A stretch of DNA of 33,793 nt from an uncultured Porphyromonadaceae bacterium (GTDB lineage Bacteria > Bacteroidota > Bacteroidia > Bacteroidales > Muribaculaceae). The position numbers and the translations under genes are program-made. The stretch covers positions 1 to 33,793 of the forward strand of contig CAMWQF010000003.1 in the NCBI GenBank assembly GCA_947176285.1, written 5' to 3'. Shown piece after piece: positions 25,209 through 33,791 of the stretch; the first letter of the stretch is position 1, and the number at the start of each line of letters is the position of its first letter. The notes beneath the pieces were generated by a model, which was not told the DNA's origin, did no database searches, and was given only the letters and a program-made list of their open reading frames with translations.

Positions 25209-27104
25209 ATGATAAAAACTTTTAAATATATTAGCCGGATAGCCCTCGTCGGTACGATGGCTTTCAGCGTTTCGTCTTGTGCGGATGAGTACTCGATGCC
25301 GGCTCCCGACATAGATCCGGCACAACTCGTGGAAGGCGTGGCTTTCACCGTGGAGCATGATGCTCAAAACCCCAACATCATACATCTCAAGAGCCTGATG
25401 CCTTCCAGTTATGCAGTGGCATGGGTCACTCCACAGGGGCGTCGTAACACCAATGAGGTGACCCTTCAGATTCCCTTTGATGGAGAATATGAGGTTCAGA
25501 TGGGTGTGAATACTCGTGGCGGATATGTATGGAGTAATCCTTATTCCTTTACAGTGGATGAGTTCTGTGCCGAATTTGTTGACCATTATCTGTGGAAACG
25601 TATCAGTGGTGGCGTTGGCAATAGCAAGACATGGCAACTTGACCTTGCTGTGCTTGAGGATGGATCTACAAAGACTACTTTCTGGAATGGTCCGCATTGG
25701 TATTGGAATCCTAACTACACATGGGATCATCTTCATGCAACCACAGAGACTGAAACTGCTGTTAACAATTACAAGGACAGTGGCAAGGATTGGGATCCGG
25801 CTACAGCAATTGATCCAAGTGAGGTCCCTGCGTCTGATGGTGAGAATAATGCCGGATGGTATTGGCCTGCTGAATATTCAGGAAACTCATGGATGTGTGA
25901 AGCCAAGAATTATGGCTATATTACATTTGATCTTATTGATGGTGCCAATGTCACGATCTCGGATGCAGATGGCAATGTGATCGAGAAGGGAAGCTATCTT
26001 CTTGACGTGGATAATCACACCATCTCATTCTCAGGTGTTTATCCATTGAATTCCAGCAATAATGGAGTGATGTCGCGTGAATGCAAGATTCTCTATCTTT
26101 CTGATTTCGGTATGCAGCTTATCCAGGACGGCCTCACTGCAGGTTCTGCAACATCGCTCAACTATGTGACTAAGGATTATTTTGATAATTATCAGGCAGC
26201 TGAGGTGTCTCAAGAACCGGAATTGCCGGATGGATGGAGAGAAGATGTGTCTCAGACTGTCATCACTTCCGTGAAGTGGGTACTCTCTGACAAGAATCCT
26301 CTCGACTGGGCTAACCTTGACGGGTCTCTTATGAACGGATGGCACAATCCGGAAGATTATCCTGATTGGCTTGGCACTCCTGATCCTGCGTCATATGCCG
26401 ACTTCTCAATGACTCTTGACAGCAACGGCAATTCAGCCAAGTTTGTTTACCCTGATGGATCAACCATAGATTGCACATATGAATTGAGTGACAATGGTAT
26501 TTATACTTTCTCAGAGCCTATTAAGTCATTCTCTCTTGTAGGATGGGCAAGTTTCGCAGTTGATGCTGAAAACAGCCTACGTATCCTCCAAATTGAAAAG
26601 AATGTCTACGGCAATGTGGCAGGAATCTGGCTTGGTGCCCTCTCAAGCGAAAAACCTGAATATATGGCATATCACTTCGTGCCTACAGCCGGCAGCGGCG
26701 GTGGCACAGGTTCTGATGAGCCGGCATATGCTGCAACATTAAACTATTTTAGCACTAATTGGGCATTAAGTGTGGCAAGTGATCCGGTGATATTTACCGG
26801 TGATGGAGTATATACTGCTACTGTCTATGGAACTGTGCCTGAAGAGGGTCCCGGCGGTATGTACCTCGATATTCCGAATATCTTGATTGATTATCCAAAT
26901 GTAGACGTAACCATTAAGGATGTAAAGGTCGACGGCAATTCGATTTCTTTCTCCGATGAAGTGATAGAGAGAGGTACGGGGGATGATCCGAACACCTATC
27001 GCCGCTATTTCTTCCATCAATGGGGCTTGAATCTGGATACTGCTCCCAACTATGTTTTCAATAGTTCGCTCGAAGTTACTTTTGAAGTGAAGATGGGCGA
27101 TTGA
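25209..27104 (+). CDS. Surface glycan-binding lipoprotein in the SusE/F position
   Basis: The 631-residue lipoprotein has a lipobox SVSSC (C24). I see a PKD/Ig-like domain (about 30-118, VTLQIPFDGEYEVQMGVNTR), then two related beta-rich units (about 125-340 and 345-490). These open with KTWQLDL and VKWVLSD and share an order of Trp-rich loop (HWYWNPNYTW; NGWHNPEDYPDW), then a strand such as YITFDLIDGANVTI. A Gly/Ser linker follows (GSGGGTGSDEP) and a C-terminal beta-sandwich (about 505-631). The many exposed Trp/Tyr fit carbohydrate binding. It sits between susD and GH5, the usual place of an SGBP, and probably holds xyloglucan at the cell surface. I do not recognise it as SusE, SusF or the B. 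ovatus SGBP-B by sequence. The start at 25209 is chosen over 25152 because the signal peptide begins there. Confidence 0.82.
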   Translation: MIKTFKYISRIALVGTMAFSVSSCADEYSMPAPDIDPAQLVEGVAFTVEHDAQNPNIIHLKSLMPSSYAVAWVTPQGRRNTNEVTLQIPFDGEYEVQMGVNTRGGYVWSNPYSFTVDEFCAEFVDHYLWKRISGGVGNSKTWQLDLAVLEDGSTKTTFWNGPHWYWNPNYTWDHLHATTETETAVNNYKDSGKDWDPATAIDPSEVPASDGENNAGWYWPAEYSGNSWMCEAKNYGYITFDLIDGANVTISDADGNVIEKGSYLLDVDNHTISFSGVYPLNSSNNGVMSRECKILYLSDFGMQLIQDGLTAGSATSLNYVTKDYFDNYQAAEVSQEPELPDGWREDVSQTVITSVKWVLSDKNPLDWANLDGSLMNGWHNPEDYPDWLGTPDPASYADFSMTLDSNGNSAKFVYPDGSTIDCTYELSDNGIYTFSEPIKSFSLVGWASFAVDAENSLRILQIEKNVYGNVAGIWLGALSSEKPEYMAYHFVPTAGSGGGTGSDEPAYAATLNYFSTNWALSVASDPVIFTGDGVYTATVYGTVPEEGPGGMYLDIPNILIDYPNVDVTIKDVKVDGNSISFSDEVIERGTGDDPNTYRRYFFHQWGLNLDTAPNYVFNSSLEVTFEVKMGD

Positions 27105-27135
27105 GAACTCCTTATAAAGGAATAATATTTTCACA

Positions 27136-27166
27136 GAAAGGGCCCGGCTGATTACCGGACTCTTTC
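27136..27166 (+). other. Intercistronic hairpin between the binding protein and GH5
   Basis: GAAAGGGCCCGG (27136-27147) and CCGGACTCTTTC (27155-27166) form a 12-position stem with one G-U pair and one mismatch around a 7-base loop. No T-run follows, so it is more likely a processing, stabilising or partial-termination element inside the operon than a full terminator. Confidence 0.4.
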
Positions 27167-27189
27167 CCCAATTTAAAACATAAATTTTC

Positions 27190-28935
27190 ATGAAACTTAA
27201 GAATTTATTTTTTACTTTTGCGTTGCTTTCTATAGGGCTTCTAAGCTCATGCGGAGAAGATCATCCTTCTCCATCTTGGGGCGACAGTGGAGGTATGACC
27301 GTGAAGGATGAGTTGCTTCTTTCCAATGAAGGAGCGCAGACCCTTAATATCAAGGCTTCCGTGAAGCCAACACTTACTACGGATGCTGATTGGCTGCACA
27401 TTGGCGAAGTCAAGAATCTCACTACCGGTATATATACCGTTGAAATTAAGGCTGAACCCAACGTTTCAGGAGAGACACGCAAAGCGGAAATCACTGTCGT
27501 AGCCGGCAACGAGAAAAGTATCGTGAAGGTATCTCAGGTGTCAGGAGATCTCGTCGAGGTGAGAAGCATTGACCCGAATGGCATTCTGGATGCAAAGGGT
27601 GGAAAACTCAGCATTAAATATGTAGCCACCGGTGAGCCGGCTTTGAATCTTCCTGATTGGATCAAGCAAGACGGCACACGCTCACTTGATGAAAATATTC
27701 TGTCGTTCACCTATGCTCCGAACAATTCAGGCAGGGAACGCGAAGGGTTGATAGTGCTGGCTGTCGGAAAAAGCATTGCAAATGTGACAGTGCGTCAGGG
27801 TGCAGCAAACGTTGCAGCCATTTCCGGCAAGACTGCAAAAGAGATTGCTGCTGACATGTATGCCGGCATCAATATCGGCAACACGATGGAGTGTCCCGGA
27901 GGTGAAGGGGACTGGAGTATGCCGGTCAACGAGACTTATGTGACGGCTCTTGCAAATATGGGCTTTAACGCAGTTCGAATTCCTTGCGCGTGGGATGCCC
28001 ATGCTAAGGACGGCGTAATCGACGCTGCCTGGCTTGACAGAGTTGATGAGGTTGTCGGCTGGGTAATAGGAAAGGGTATGTATGCTCTTGTGAATACACA
28101 CTGGGACAACGGCTGGATCGAAGGAGATGCATGCAAAAAGGGGTTTGATGAGGCAGTCAATGCCAAGTTTGCTTCTTATTGGACTCAGATTGCTACCAAG
28201 CTCAACCATTATGACCAGCGTCTCCTTTTCTCTGCGTTGAACGAACCTCCGGTGAATGAGGATGCAAATGACGGTAAAGGTCATACCTACACTGCTGCTG
28301 AGAAGAAAGCCAATAAGGAACGCAGTATAGATGCCATAATGAAATATGAACAGACTATGCTTGATGCTGTTCGCGCTACGGGAGGAAACAACCTTGACCG
28401 TATTCTCGTGATGTCGGTACCCAATACCAACATCGAGATAGCCGCAGAAGGCTATTTCCAAATGCCCAAGGATGTTGTGGCAGACCGCCTTATGGTGGAG
28501 GCCCATTTCTATGCTCCCTATAATTTCAATATGATGAAGACTGATGAAAGTTGGGGTAAGGCAGCATGGTATTGGGGTAAGGATAACCACGTGGCAGGTT
28601 CCGACCGCAACAGCACCTGGGGAGAGGAAGACTATGTGAGAGACCAGATGCAACTTATGAAGAAGAATTTCGTTGACAAAGGTTATCCTACAATACTTGG
28701 AGAATACTGTGTATGCGAGGACCGCTCCAACATCGCAGGTGTAGATAAAGAAAAGCATCAGGCAAGCCAATTGCTCTGGAATAGAGAGGTGACACGCGAG
28801 GCAAAGAATGCCGGTTGTGTTCCATTCTTCTGGGAGACGGGTGGCGATATCAGCAGACGTGACGGCTCTATAATCCGCTCATACCAGCTCGACGGCCTTT
28901 TCCTGGGAGCCTCTGAGGGCAAATATCCTTTCTGA
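27190..28935 (+). CDS. GH5 endo-xyloglucanase lipoprotein with two BACON domains
   Basis: The 581-residue lipoprotein has a lipobox LLSSC (C21). Two BACON-type domains follow (about 37-118 and 119-205). Each carries the family signature of a Trp-containing first strand (DADWLHIG; LPDWIKQ) and an end strand before a Gln (VKVSQVS; VTVRQGA). The GH5 barrel (about 213-575) has acid/base E352 in FSALNEPP and nucleophile E505 in PTILGEYCV; HWDNGW near 304-309 and CAWDAH near 266-271 line the cleft. It resembles subfamily GH5_4, to which the surface xyloglucanase of B. ovatus belongs. It cuts the glucan backbone outside the cell so that SusCD can import the pieces. It is the last gene of the operon; a terminator follows 35 bases later. 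Confidence 0.92.
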   Translation: MKLKNLFFTFALLSIGLLSSCGEDHPSPSWGDSGGMTVKDELLLSNEGAQTLNIKASVKPTLTTDADWLHIGEVKNLTTGIYTVEIKAEPNVSGETRKAEITVVAGNEKSIVKVSQVSGDLVEVRSIDPNGILDAKGGKLSIKYVATGEPALNLPDWIKQDGTRSLDENILSFTYAPNNSGREREGLIVLAVGKSIANVTVRQGAANVAAISGKTAKEIAADMYAGINIGNTMECPGGEGDWSMPVNETYVTALANMGFNAVRIPCAWDAHAKDGVIDAAWLDRVDEVVGWVIGKGMYALVNTHWDNGWIEGDACKKGFDEAVNAKFASYWTQIATKLNHYDQRLLFSALNEPPVNEDANDGKGHTYTAAEKKANKERSIDAIMKYEQTMLDAVRATGGNNLDRILVMSVPNTNIEIAAEGYFQMPKDVVADRLMVEAHFYAPYNFNMMKTDESWGKAAWYWGKDNHVAGSDRNSTWGEEDYVRDQMQLMKKNFVDKGYPTILGEYCVCEDRSNIAGVDKEKHQASQLLWNREVTREAKNAGCVPFFWETGGDISRRDGSIIRSYQLDGLFLGASEGKYPF

Positions 28936-28970
28936 TAATATACGAATTGAATATATTTCAACGTTATAAA

Positions 28971-29003
28971 GGAGTCTTTGCATTTCTTGCAGAGACTCCC
29001 TTT
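28971..29003 (+). terminator. Terminator of the susCD-SGBP-GH5 operon
   Basis: The 12-bp stem GGAGTCTTTGCA (28971-28982) / TGCAGAGACTCC (28988-28999), with one G-U pair and a 5-base loop, is followed by CTTTAATATGCTTTATTATTATAATTTTT. It marks the right boundary of the PUL. Confidence 0.75.
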
Positions 29004-29038
29004 AATATGCTTTATTATTATAATTTTTATTCCGGAAT

Positions 29039-30529
29039 ATGATGCAATTCAGATATATATTTGTGATAGTGGCAGTGGTAGGGATTTTAACTGGATGTGG
29101 AAAAGCAAAAGTGCCTGTAAATAATGTAGAGGATGCTAATGCTAAGCCTGTGCTTGTGCCTGACTATGTGGATATTGTAGTGCCTCCCAATATCGCTCCG
29201 ATGAATTTTGAGGTCGATATGCCGGGTGATGAATATGTGGCACGTGTGTCGGGAAGTGACGGACGTGCGTTGGTGGCTTCAGGCAACCCCATTAAATGGG
29301 ATATGAAGAAATGGCATAAGCTTCTTCAGGAATCTAAGGGAAAAGACCTTAAATATGAAGTGTTTGTCCGTAATGGCGACAAGTGGAAACTTTATGCCTT
29401 TTCCAATCATGTGGCGGAAGAGGAGATCGACCCATATATCAGTTATCGTCTAATCGAACCTTCGTTTGTGCAGTATTCTGCAATTTCTCTCAATCAGCGA
29501 GACCTCACTTCATTTGAGGAAACGGTGATTCATAATAATGCTGCTCCCACTGATGAGCGGCGCGGACAGTGCATGAATTGCCATGTGCCTCGAAATCATT
29601 ATAAGGATAAGGCTTCGATGTTTCATGTCAGAGTGAGAAATGGGGGTACTGTAATAATGGCTGGGGATTCTGTGGTGAAGGTGAATCTTAAGACTGACAG
29701 CACCATGTCTGCCGGAGTGTATCCGGCATGGCACCCTACGCTTGACCTGATAGCATATTCTGTCAACGACACTCAACAGAAATTCTTTTATTCCGGCGAC
29801 AGGAAAATAGAAGTATATGACAGAAGTTCCGATTTGATACTTTACGATATGAAGACGCATGAAGTGTCGCATATAGCCGGCGATCCAAATCTTCTTGAGA
29901 CATTTCCCGCATGGAGTCCTGATGGAAAAAAACTCTATTATTCAGTGGCAAGATACCCTGACGGAGTCACTCCGGAAAACATTGAGAATCATTACTATGA
30001 TATACGTTATGACATTGTAAGCAGAGATTTTGACTTGGCTACCCGTAGTTTTTCCGAACCGGATACGATCGTATACGCAACTTCCGAAGAGGCAAGTGCG
30101 TTGCTTCCGAGAGTCTCTCCCGATGGAAAAATCCTTCTATATTGCAAGGCTCCTTTCGGCACTTTCCATATATGGCATAAAGAAAGCGACCTTTGGATAA
30201 AAGACCTTTCCACAGGAAAAGAACGTGCATTGGAGAATGCCAACAGCGACGATACGGACAGTTATCACACGTGGTCGTCTAATGGGCGCTGGATAGTGTT
30301 CAGTTCGCGTCGTGATGACGGAAGCTATACTCGCCCCTATCTGGCATATGTTGACGTCTCAGGACGTGACAGCAAGGCGTTTGTAGTGCCGCAAGAGACT
30401 CCTTCATACTACAAGGATCTGATGAAATCATACAATGTGCCTGAATTCCTTGTTCAGCCTGTCAAAGTAGCACGTCAGGATATTCTCAGGAAAGTCAATA
30501 ATCCCCCTGTCCAAGCCTGCTATAGATAA
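29039..30529 (+). CDS. TolB-like beta-propeller lipoprotein with a heme c (CXXCH) motif
   Basis: The 496-residue lipoprotein has a lipobox LTGC (C20). The N-terminal half (about 40-175) is a beta-rich region, then RGQCMNCHVPRN gives a single c-type heme motif (C178, C181, H182). The C-terminal half (about 220-460) is a WD40/PD40-type TolB-like propeller with repeats such as YPAWHPTLDLIAYSV, FPAWSPDGKKLYYSV, LPRVSPDGKILLY and YHTWSSNGRWIVFSS. The protein belongs to a Bacteroidetes group often annotated as cytochrome c biosynthesis or TolB-like; its role is unknown. It could bind heme and take part in periplasmic electron transfer. It is outside the PUL, beyond the terminator, and is convergent with the prolyl oligopeptidase. 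No consensus promoter is visible between the terminator and the ATG. Confidence 0.82.
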   Translation: MMQFRYIFVIVAVVGILTGCGKAKVPVNNVEDANAKPVLVPDYVDIVVPPNIAPMNFEVDMPGDEYVARVSGSDGRALVASGNPIKWDMKKWHKLLQESKGKDLKYEVFVRNGDKWKLYAFSNHVAEEEIDPYISYRLIEPSFVQYSAISLNQRDLTSFEETVIHNNAAPTDERRGQCMNCHVPRNHYKDKASMFHVRVRNGGTVIMAGDSVVKVNLKTDSTMSAGVYPAWHPTLDLIAYSVNDTQQKFFYSGDRKIEVYDRSSDLILYDMKTHEVSHIAGDPNLLETFPAWSPDGKKLYYSVARYPDGVTPENIENHYYDIRYDIVSRDFDLATRSFSEPDTIVYATSEEASALLPRVSPDGKILLYCKAPFGTFHIWHKESDLWIKDLSTGKERALENANSDDTDSYHTWSSNGRWIVFSSRRDDGSYTRPYLAYVDVSGRDSKAFVVPQETPSYYKDLMKSYNVPEFLVQPVKVARQDILRKVNNPPVQACYR

Positions 30530-30548
30530 AAGTGGAGTTGCATGCAAA

Positions 30549-30590
30549 AAATAAGAGAGACGCCCGGAAGCATCTCTCTTATTTATTTTT
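30549..30590. terminator. Bidirectional terminator between the TolB-like gene and prolyl oligopeptidase
   Basis: AAATAAGAGAGA (30549-30560) and TCTCTCTTATTT (30573-30584) form a perfect 12-bp stem with a 12-base loop. It is followed by ATTTTTTATTT on the plus strand and preceded by an A-run (30546-30551) that gives a U-run on the minus strand. It separates two convergent genes. Confidence 0.8.
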
Positions 30591-30605
30591 TATTTAGTGC
30601 TGATT

Positions 30606-32741
30606 TTACTCACTTTTTTCAGTGGGAGTAAGCCCCATATTCTCAAAGATAAATGAGTAGATGTCGGTGTATTCATCGATGATTTTGGCAATCGGTTTGC
30701 CGGCTCCGTGTCCTGCATTGCTATCGATACGGATCAGTTTTGGAGCATCACCGGTGTCGGCGGCTTGCAATGTGGCTGCATACTTGAAAGAGTGAGCCGG
30801 AACTACGCGGTCGTCATGATCGGCAGTGGTGATTAATATTGCCGGATATTTAGTTCCGTCATTCTTGATGTTGTGTGTCGGGGAGTAGGAGAGAAGATAT
30901 TTAGCCATTTCCGGGGATTCGTCTGATGTGCCGTAATCCGTAGCCCAGTTCCATCCGATAGTGAAAAGATGGTAGCGCATCATATCCATTACACCCACAC
31001 GTGGTATGGCAACTTTGAAGAGATCCGGACGCATGTTGGTGACCGCACCCACAAGCAGACCGCCGTTGCTTCCACCTTCTATTGCGAGGAGGTCTTTGTT
31101 GGTCCATCCCTGATCAATCATGTATTCTGCGGCTGCAATGAAATCGTCAAATACATTCTTTTTGTTAAGTTTGGTTCCTGCAAGATGCCATTCCTCTCCG
31201 TATTCACCGCCACCTCGAAGGTTTGCCTGTGCATAAATGCCGCCATTTTCAAGCCAGAACAGACGGTTGGCAGAGAAACCCGGGTTGAGGGTTATGTTAA
31301 AGCCTCCGTATCCGTAGAGGTATACAGGGTTTTTGCCGTCTCTCTTCAGTCCTTTCTTATATGTGATAAACATCGGTATCTCTGTTCCATCAGCGGAAGG
31401 ATAGAACACTTGTTCTGTCACATAGTCGTCAGGATTGAATCCCGGAAGTTCTGTGGCGTGGAAAAGTTTGCTTTCGCCGGTAGACGCATCATAAGCCATG
31501 ATTTGAGATGGAGTGGTGAATGAAGAGAAAGCGTAGAAGGTCTCGGTATCTTCGGGATTTGTGGAGAAAGATAGTGTCCCATATCCGGGAAGAGAAATTT
31601 CACGTTCTTTTGAGCCATCTGTGTTGTAGACATATGCGTGGTGAGAAGCATCCTGGTCGTAGGTGAGAATAAGTTTATCGCCTGCAAAGCGTGCGTCTAC
31701 CAGTACGGCAGCGTTGTTTTCTGGCACGAGGTCTTGCCAATTCTTCCGTTGAGGAGCCTTGATGTCAGCAGTCACAAGACGATATTTCGGTGCATCTGCC
31801 GATGTGAAAATATAGAGTTTGCCGTTGCGGGCTTCAATGACACTGATGTCATTATCTTGCGATTCCTCTACCGCCACCCATTGTGAATTTGGGTTGGTGA
31901 GGTCTTTTATGTATAGTGAGTTTCCGTTTCCTGCGCCTCCACCCATCACAATTAGAGTCGACTCATCGTCGGTAATGTCGACGCTGTGGAAATGAAGCGG
32001 TGCGTTGCGGTTTTCAAAAATCACTTTGTCAGTGCTTTGGGGAGTTCCTATTTTGTGATAGTACACTTTGTGGTATGTGTTGGCATTCGAGAATTCTTTC
32101 CCTTCCTCGGGCTTTTCATAAGCACTGTAGTAGAACCCGTCGCCATGCCAAGCGGCGGCAGTGAATTTTGCCCATTCGATGTGGTCGTCGAGGAGTTTGC
32201 CGGTGGCTGTGTCCATCACATATATTTCGGTCCAGTCGCTTCCGCTTCGTGAGATGGTGTAAGCGGTATATTTGCCATCGTGCGACTGATATACTCCGGT
32301 GAGTGCTACCGTCCCGTCGTCGGAAAGTGCATTGGGATCGAGGAAAACCTCGCCCTCGCCGTCAGGAGTGTCTGAGCGGTAAAGCACGGCTTGGTTTTTA
32401 AGACCGTCGTTTTTGTAGAAGTAGTATTTCCCATCTGCTTTTTTAGATGGAAGTCCGATTTTGGGATAGTCGTTTAGTTGCTCTATTCGGTCGCGTATTT
32501 TACCTCTGAAAGGGATTTTCGATAAATATTCCTGAGTGACGGCATTCTCTGCCTCCACCCAAGCAAGGGTCTCTGCCGCTGTGTCGTTCTCAAGCGGACG
32601 GTAGGGGTCGTTGACCTCGATGCCGAAATAATTGTCGATGGTTCCATCGGTTGGGGCGTCAGGATAGTTGATGCTCGCTTGTTTTGAGCAAGAAGCCATG
32701 GTGAGTGCCATAAGCGTAAAGATCGTTGTTTTTAGTTGCAT
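30606..32741 (-). CDS. Prolyl oligopeptidase (S9A) lipoprotein
   Basis: The 711-residue protein has a lipobox MASC (C18) followed by CSKQASINYPDAPTD. The N-terminal family motif is NDPYRPLEN (44-52), then a seven-bladed propeller (about 80-440) and an alpha/beta-hydrolase domain (about 445-705). The catalytic triad is S558 in EGGSNGGLL, an Asp in TTADHDDRVVPAHS (641-644), and H678 in NAGHGAGKP. The family cleaves short proline-containing peptides; a lipoprotein form would act in the periplasm or at the outer membrane. Its ATG lies 3 bases after the stop of the upstream membrane-protein gene, so the two are co-transcribed. Length and motifs are those of a complete enzyme. Confidence 0.93.
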   Translation of the reverse strand: MQLKTTIFTLMALTMASCSKQASINYPDAPTDGTIDNYFGIEVNDPYRPLENDTAAETLAWVEAENAVTQEYLSKIPFRGKIRDRIEQLNDYPKIGLPSKKADGKYYFYKNDGLKNQAVLYRSDTPDGEGEVFLDPNALSDDGTVALTGVYQSHDGKYTAYTISRSGSDWTEIYVMDTATGKLLDDHIEWAKFTAAAWHGDGFYYSAYEKPEEGKEFSNANTYHKVYYHKIGTPQSTDKVIFENRNAPLHFHSVDITDDESTLIVMGGGAGNGNSLYIKDLTNPNSQWVAVEESQDNDISVIEARNGKLYIFTSADAPKYRLVTADIKAPQRKNWQDLVPENNAAVLVDARFAGDKLILTYDQDASHHAYVYNTDGSKEREISLPGYGTLSFSTNPEDTETFYAFSSFTTPSQIMAYDASTGESKLFHATELPGFNPDDYVTEQVFYPSADGTEIPMFITYKKGLKRDGKNPVYLYGYGGFNITLNPGFSANRLFWLENGGIYAQANLRGGGEYGEEWHLAGTKLNKKNVFDDFIAAAEYMIDQGWTNKDLLAIEGGSNGGLLVGAVTNMRPDLFKVAIPRVGVMDMMRYHLFTIGWNWATDYGTSDESPEMAKYLLSYSPTHNIKNDGTKYPAILITTADHDDRVVPAHSFKYAATLQAADTGDAPKLIRIDSNAGHGAGKPIAKIIDEYTDIYSFIFENMGLTPTEKSE

Positions 32742-32744
32742 ATG

Positions 32745-33791
32745 TTATTGTGGTTTTTGCATCTGTGTTATTGCGAATATATGTTTGAATTCAGGAGCAG
32801 ATTCCATTAGTGAAGGGTTTTCTATGTATCGGTTCATATTTTCTGCCCATTTGCGGTGGAACATGGTTGAAAGCAGTATGTCGTTGTAGCGTTTGGCAAG
32901 ACGTACGTCTCCTTTCATCAGGGCATCTCTCACCATGTATTTCATGAAGAATGCACGTTTGCCATACTGCACAGTGTGTTCCATTGCCCAACGGTAAGAC
33001 TCATTGAAGCGTCCGATATTGTAATATACAGGCACCTGTACAAATGCCGTCATGGAAAATTTTTCCGAATGTCTGGCATCTGATTTTTGCGGAGAATATG
33101 CTGATAAGTCGATGGATTCATTTCCTAAATTGACCCATGCCATATTATATATAAGCAGCATAGTGTAGTTGGCAGATTCTTTGATGCGCGACATGACATA
33201 TACCATCCCTTCCCAGTCGCTATTGTCAAGATGCTGAAGCATGAGCACTGTGGCTCGCAGTTGTTCGCTTTTGCGCTCAGCCATAGTGCCCCAGATCATA
33301 CCTGATGCTACTGCCGCTGCACTTATCCATCTTACTATTGCTCTATCTTTTAGGAAAATTGTGCCATCCAATAAAGAAATAAAAATATAAACTGCAGTAG
33401 AAATAATAAATGGCATCCAAAGATATTTATCGTAACTTTCCATCATAAGTTCCGGTAATCCTTTCAGATACAGATAGTCGTTATCAACAGTGTTGCCGTG
33501 GAAATATGTGTAGTACAGATGGGGCAATACGATAATCAGAAGAACAGTGATTACAGCAGTGGCGTAATTGGCATACTTTTTTTCCATTACCGCAGCCTTG
33601 ATAGCAATGATGGAGCATAAAGCCCCTGCCAAGAGTGCAAAGAATCCGGCTATGAAATAGCATGCTACAATAATTGCGGAGATAATTATTGAAACTATAG
33701 GATTCGAAGAACACCGCCGAAAGAGCAGTACGGAGGCTGATGTGAAAAGGAATCCCAATGTGTTGGAATACATGTATCCTGTTGTCTTCAT
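32745..33791 (-). CDS. Polytopic membrane protein with soluble C-terminus (DUF6057-like), probably cut at right edge
   Basis: At least 348 residues are visible. The first methionine (33791) sits 3 bases from the window end, and the segment after it already looks like an internal loop between membrane helices, so the gene probably starts beyond the window. There are about five hydrophobic segments (about 9-22, 30-68, 78-95, 126-142, 153-168), then a soluble helical region with a TPR-like look (RIKESANYTMLLIYNMAWVN, VYYNIGRFNESYRWAMEH, YMVRDALMKGDVRLAKRYND). From memory it resembles the DUF6057 group of Bacteroidales, which tends to occur near TolB-like/heme c lipoproteins; this is a tentative match. 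Role unknown. It is the first visible gene of the operon with prolyl oligopeptidase. Confidence 0.7.
   Translation of the reverse strand: MKTTGYMYSNTLGFLFTSASVLLFRRCSSNPIVSIIISAIIVACYFIAGFFALLAGALCSIIAIKAAVMEKKYANYATAVITVLLIIVLPHLYYTYFHGNTVDNDYLYLKGLPELMMESYDKYLWMPFIISTAVYIFISLLDGTIFLKDRAIVRWISAAAVASGMIWGTMAERKSEQLRATVLMLQHLDNSDWEGMVYVMSRIKESANYTMLLIYNMAWVNLGNESIDLSAYSPQKSDARHSEKFSMTAFVQVPVYYNIGRFNESYRWAMEHTVQYGKRAFFMKYMVRDALMKGDVRLAKRYNDILLSTMFHRKWAENMNRYIENPSLMESAPEFKHIFAITQMQKPQ

Noticed and set aside
27727..28770. 347-codon minus-strand frame
   Set aside because: It is antisense to the GH5 barrel, whose catalytic motifs are clear; the minus frame is rich in His, Cys and Ile as expected of a shadow.
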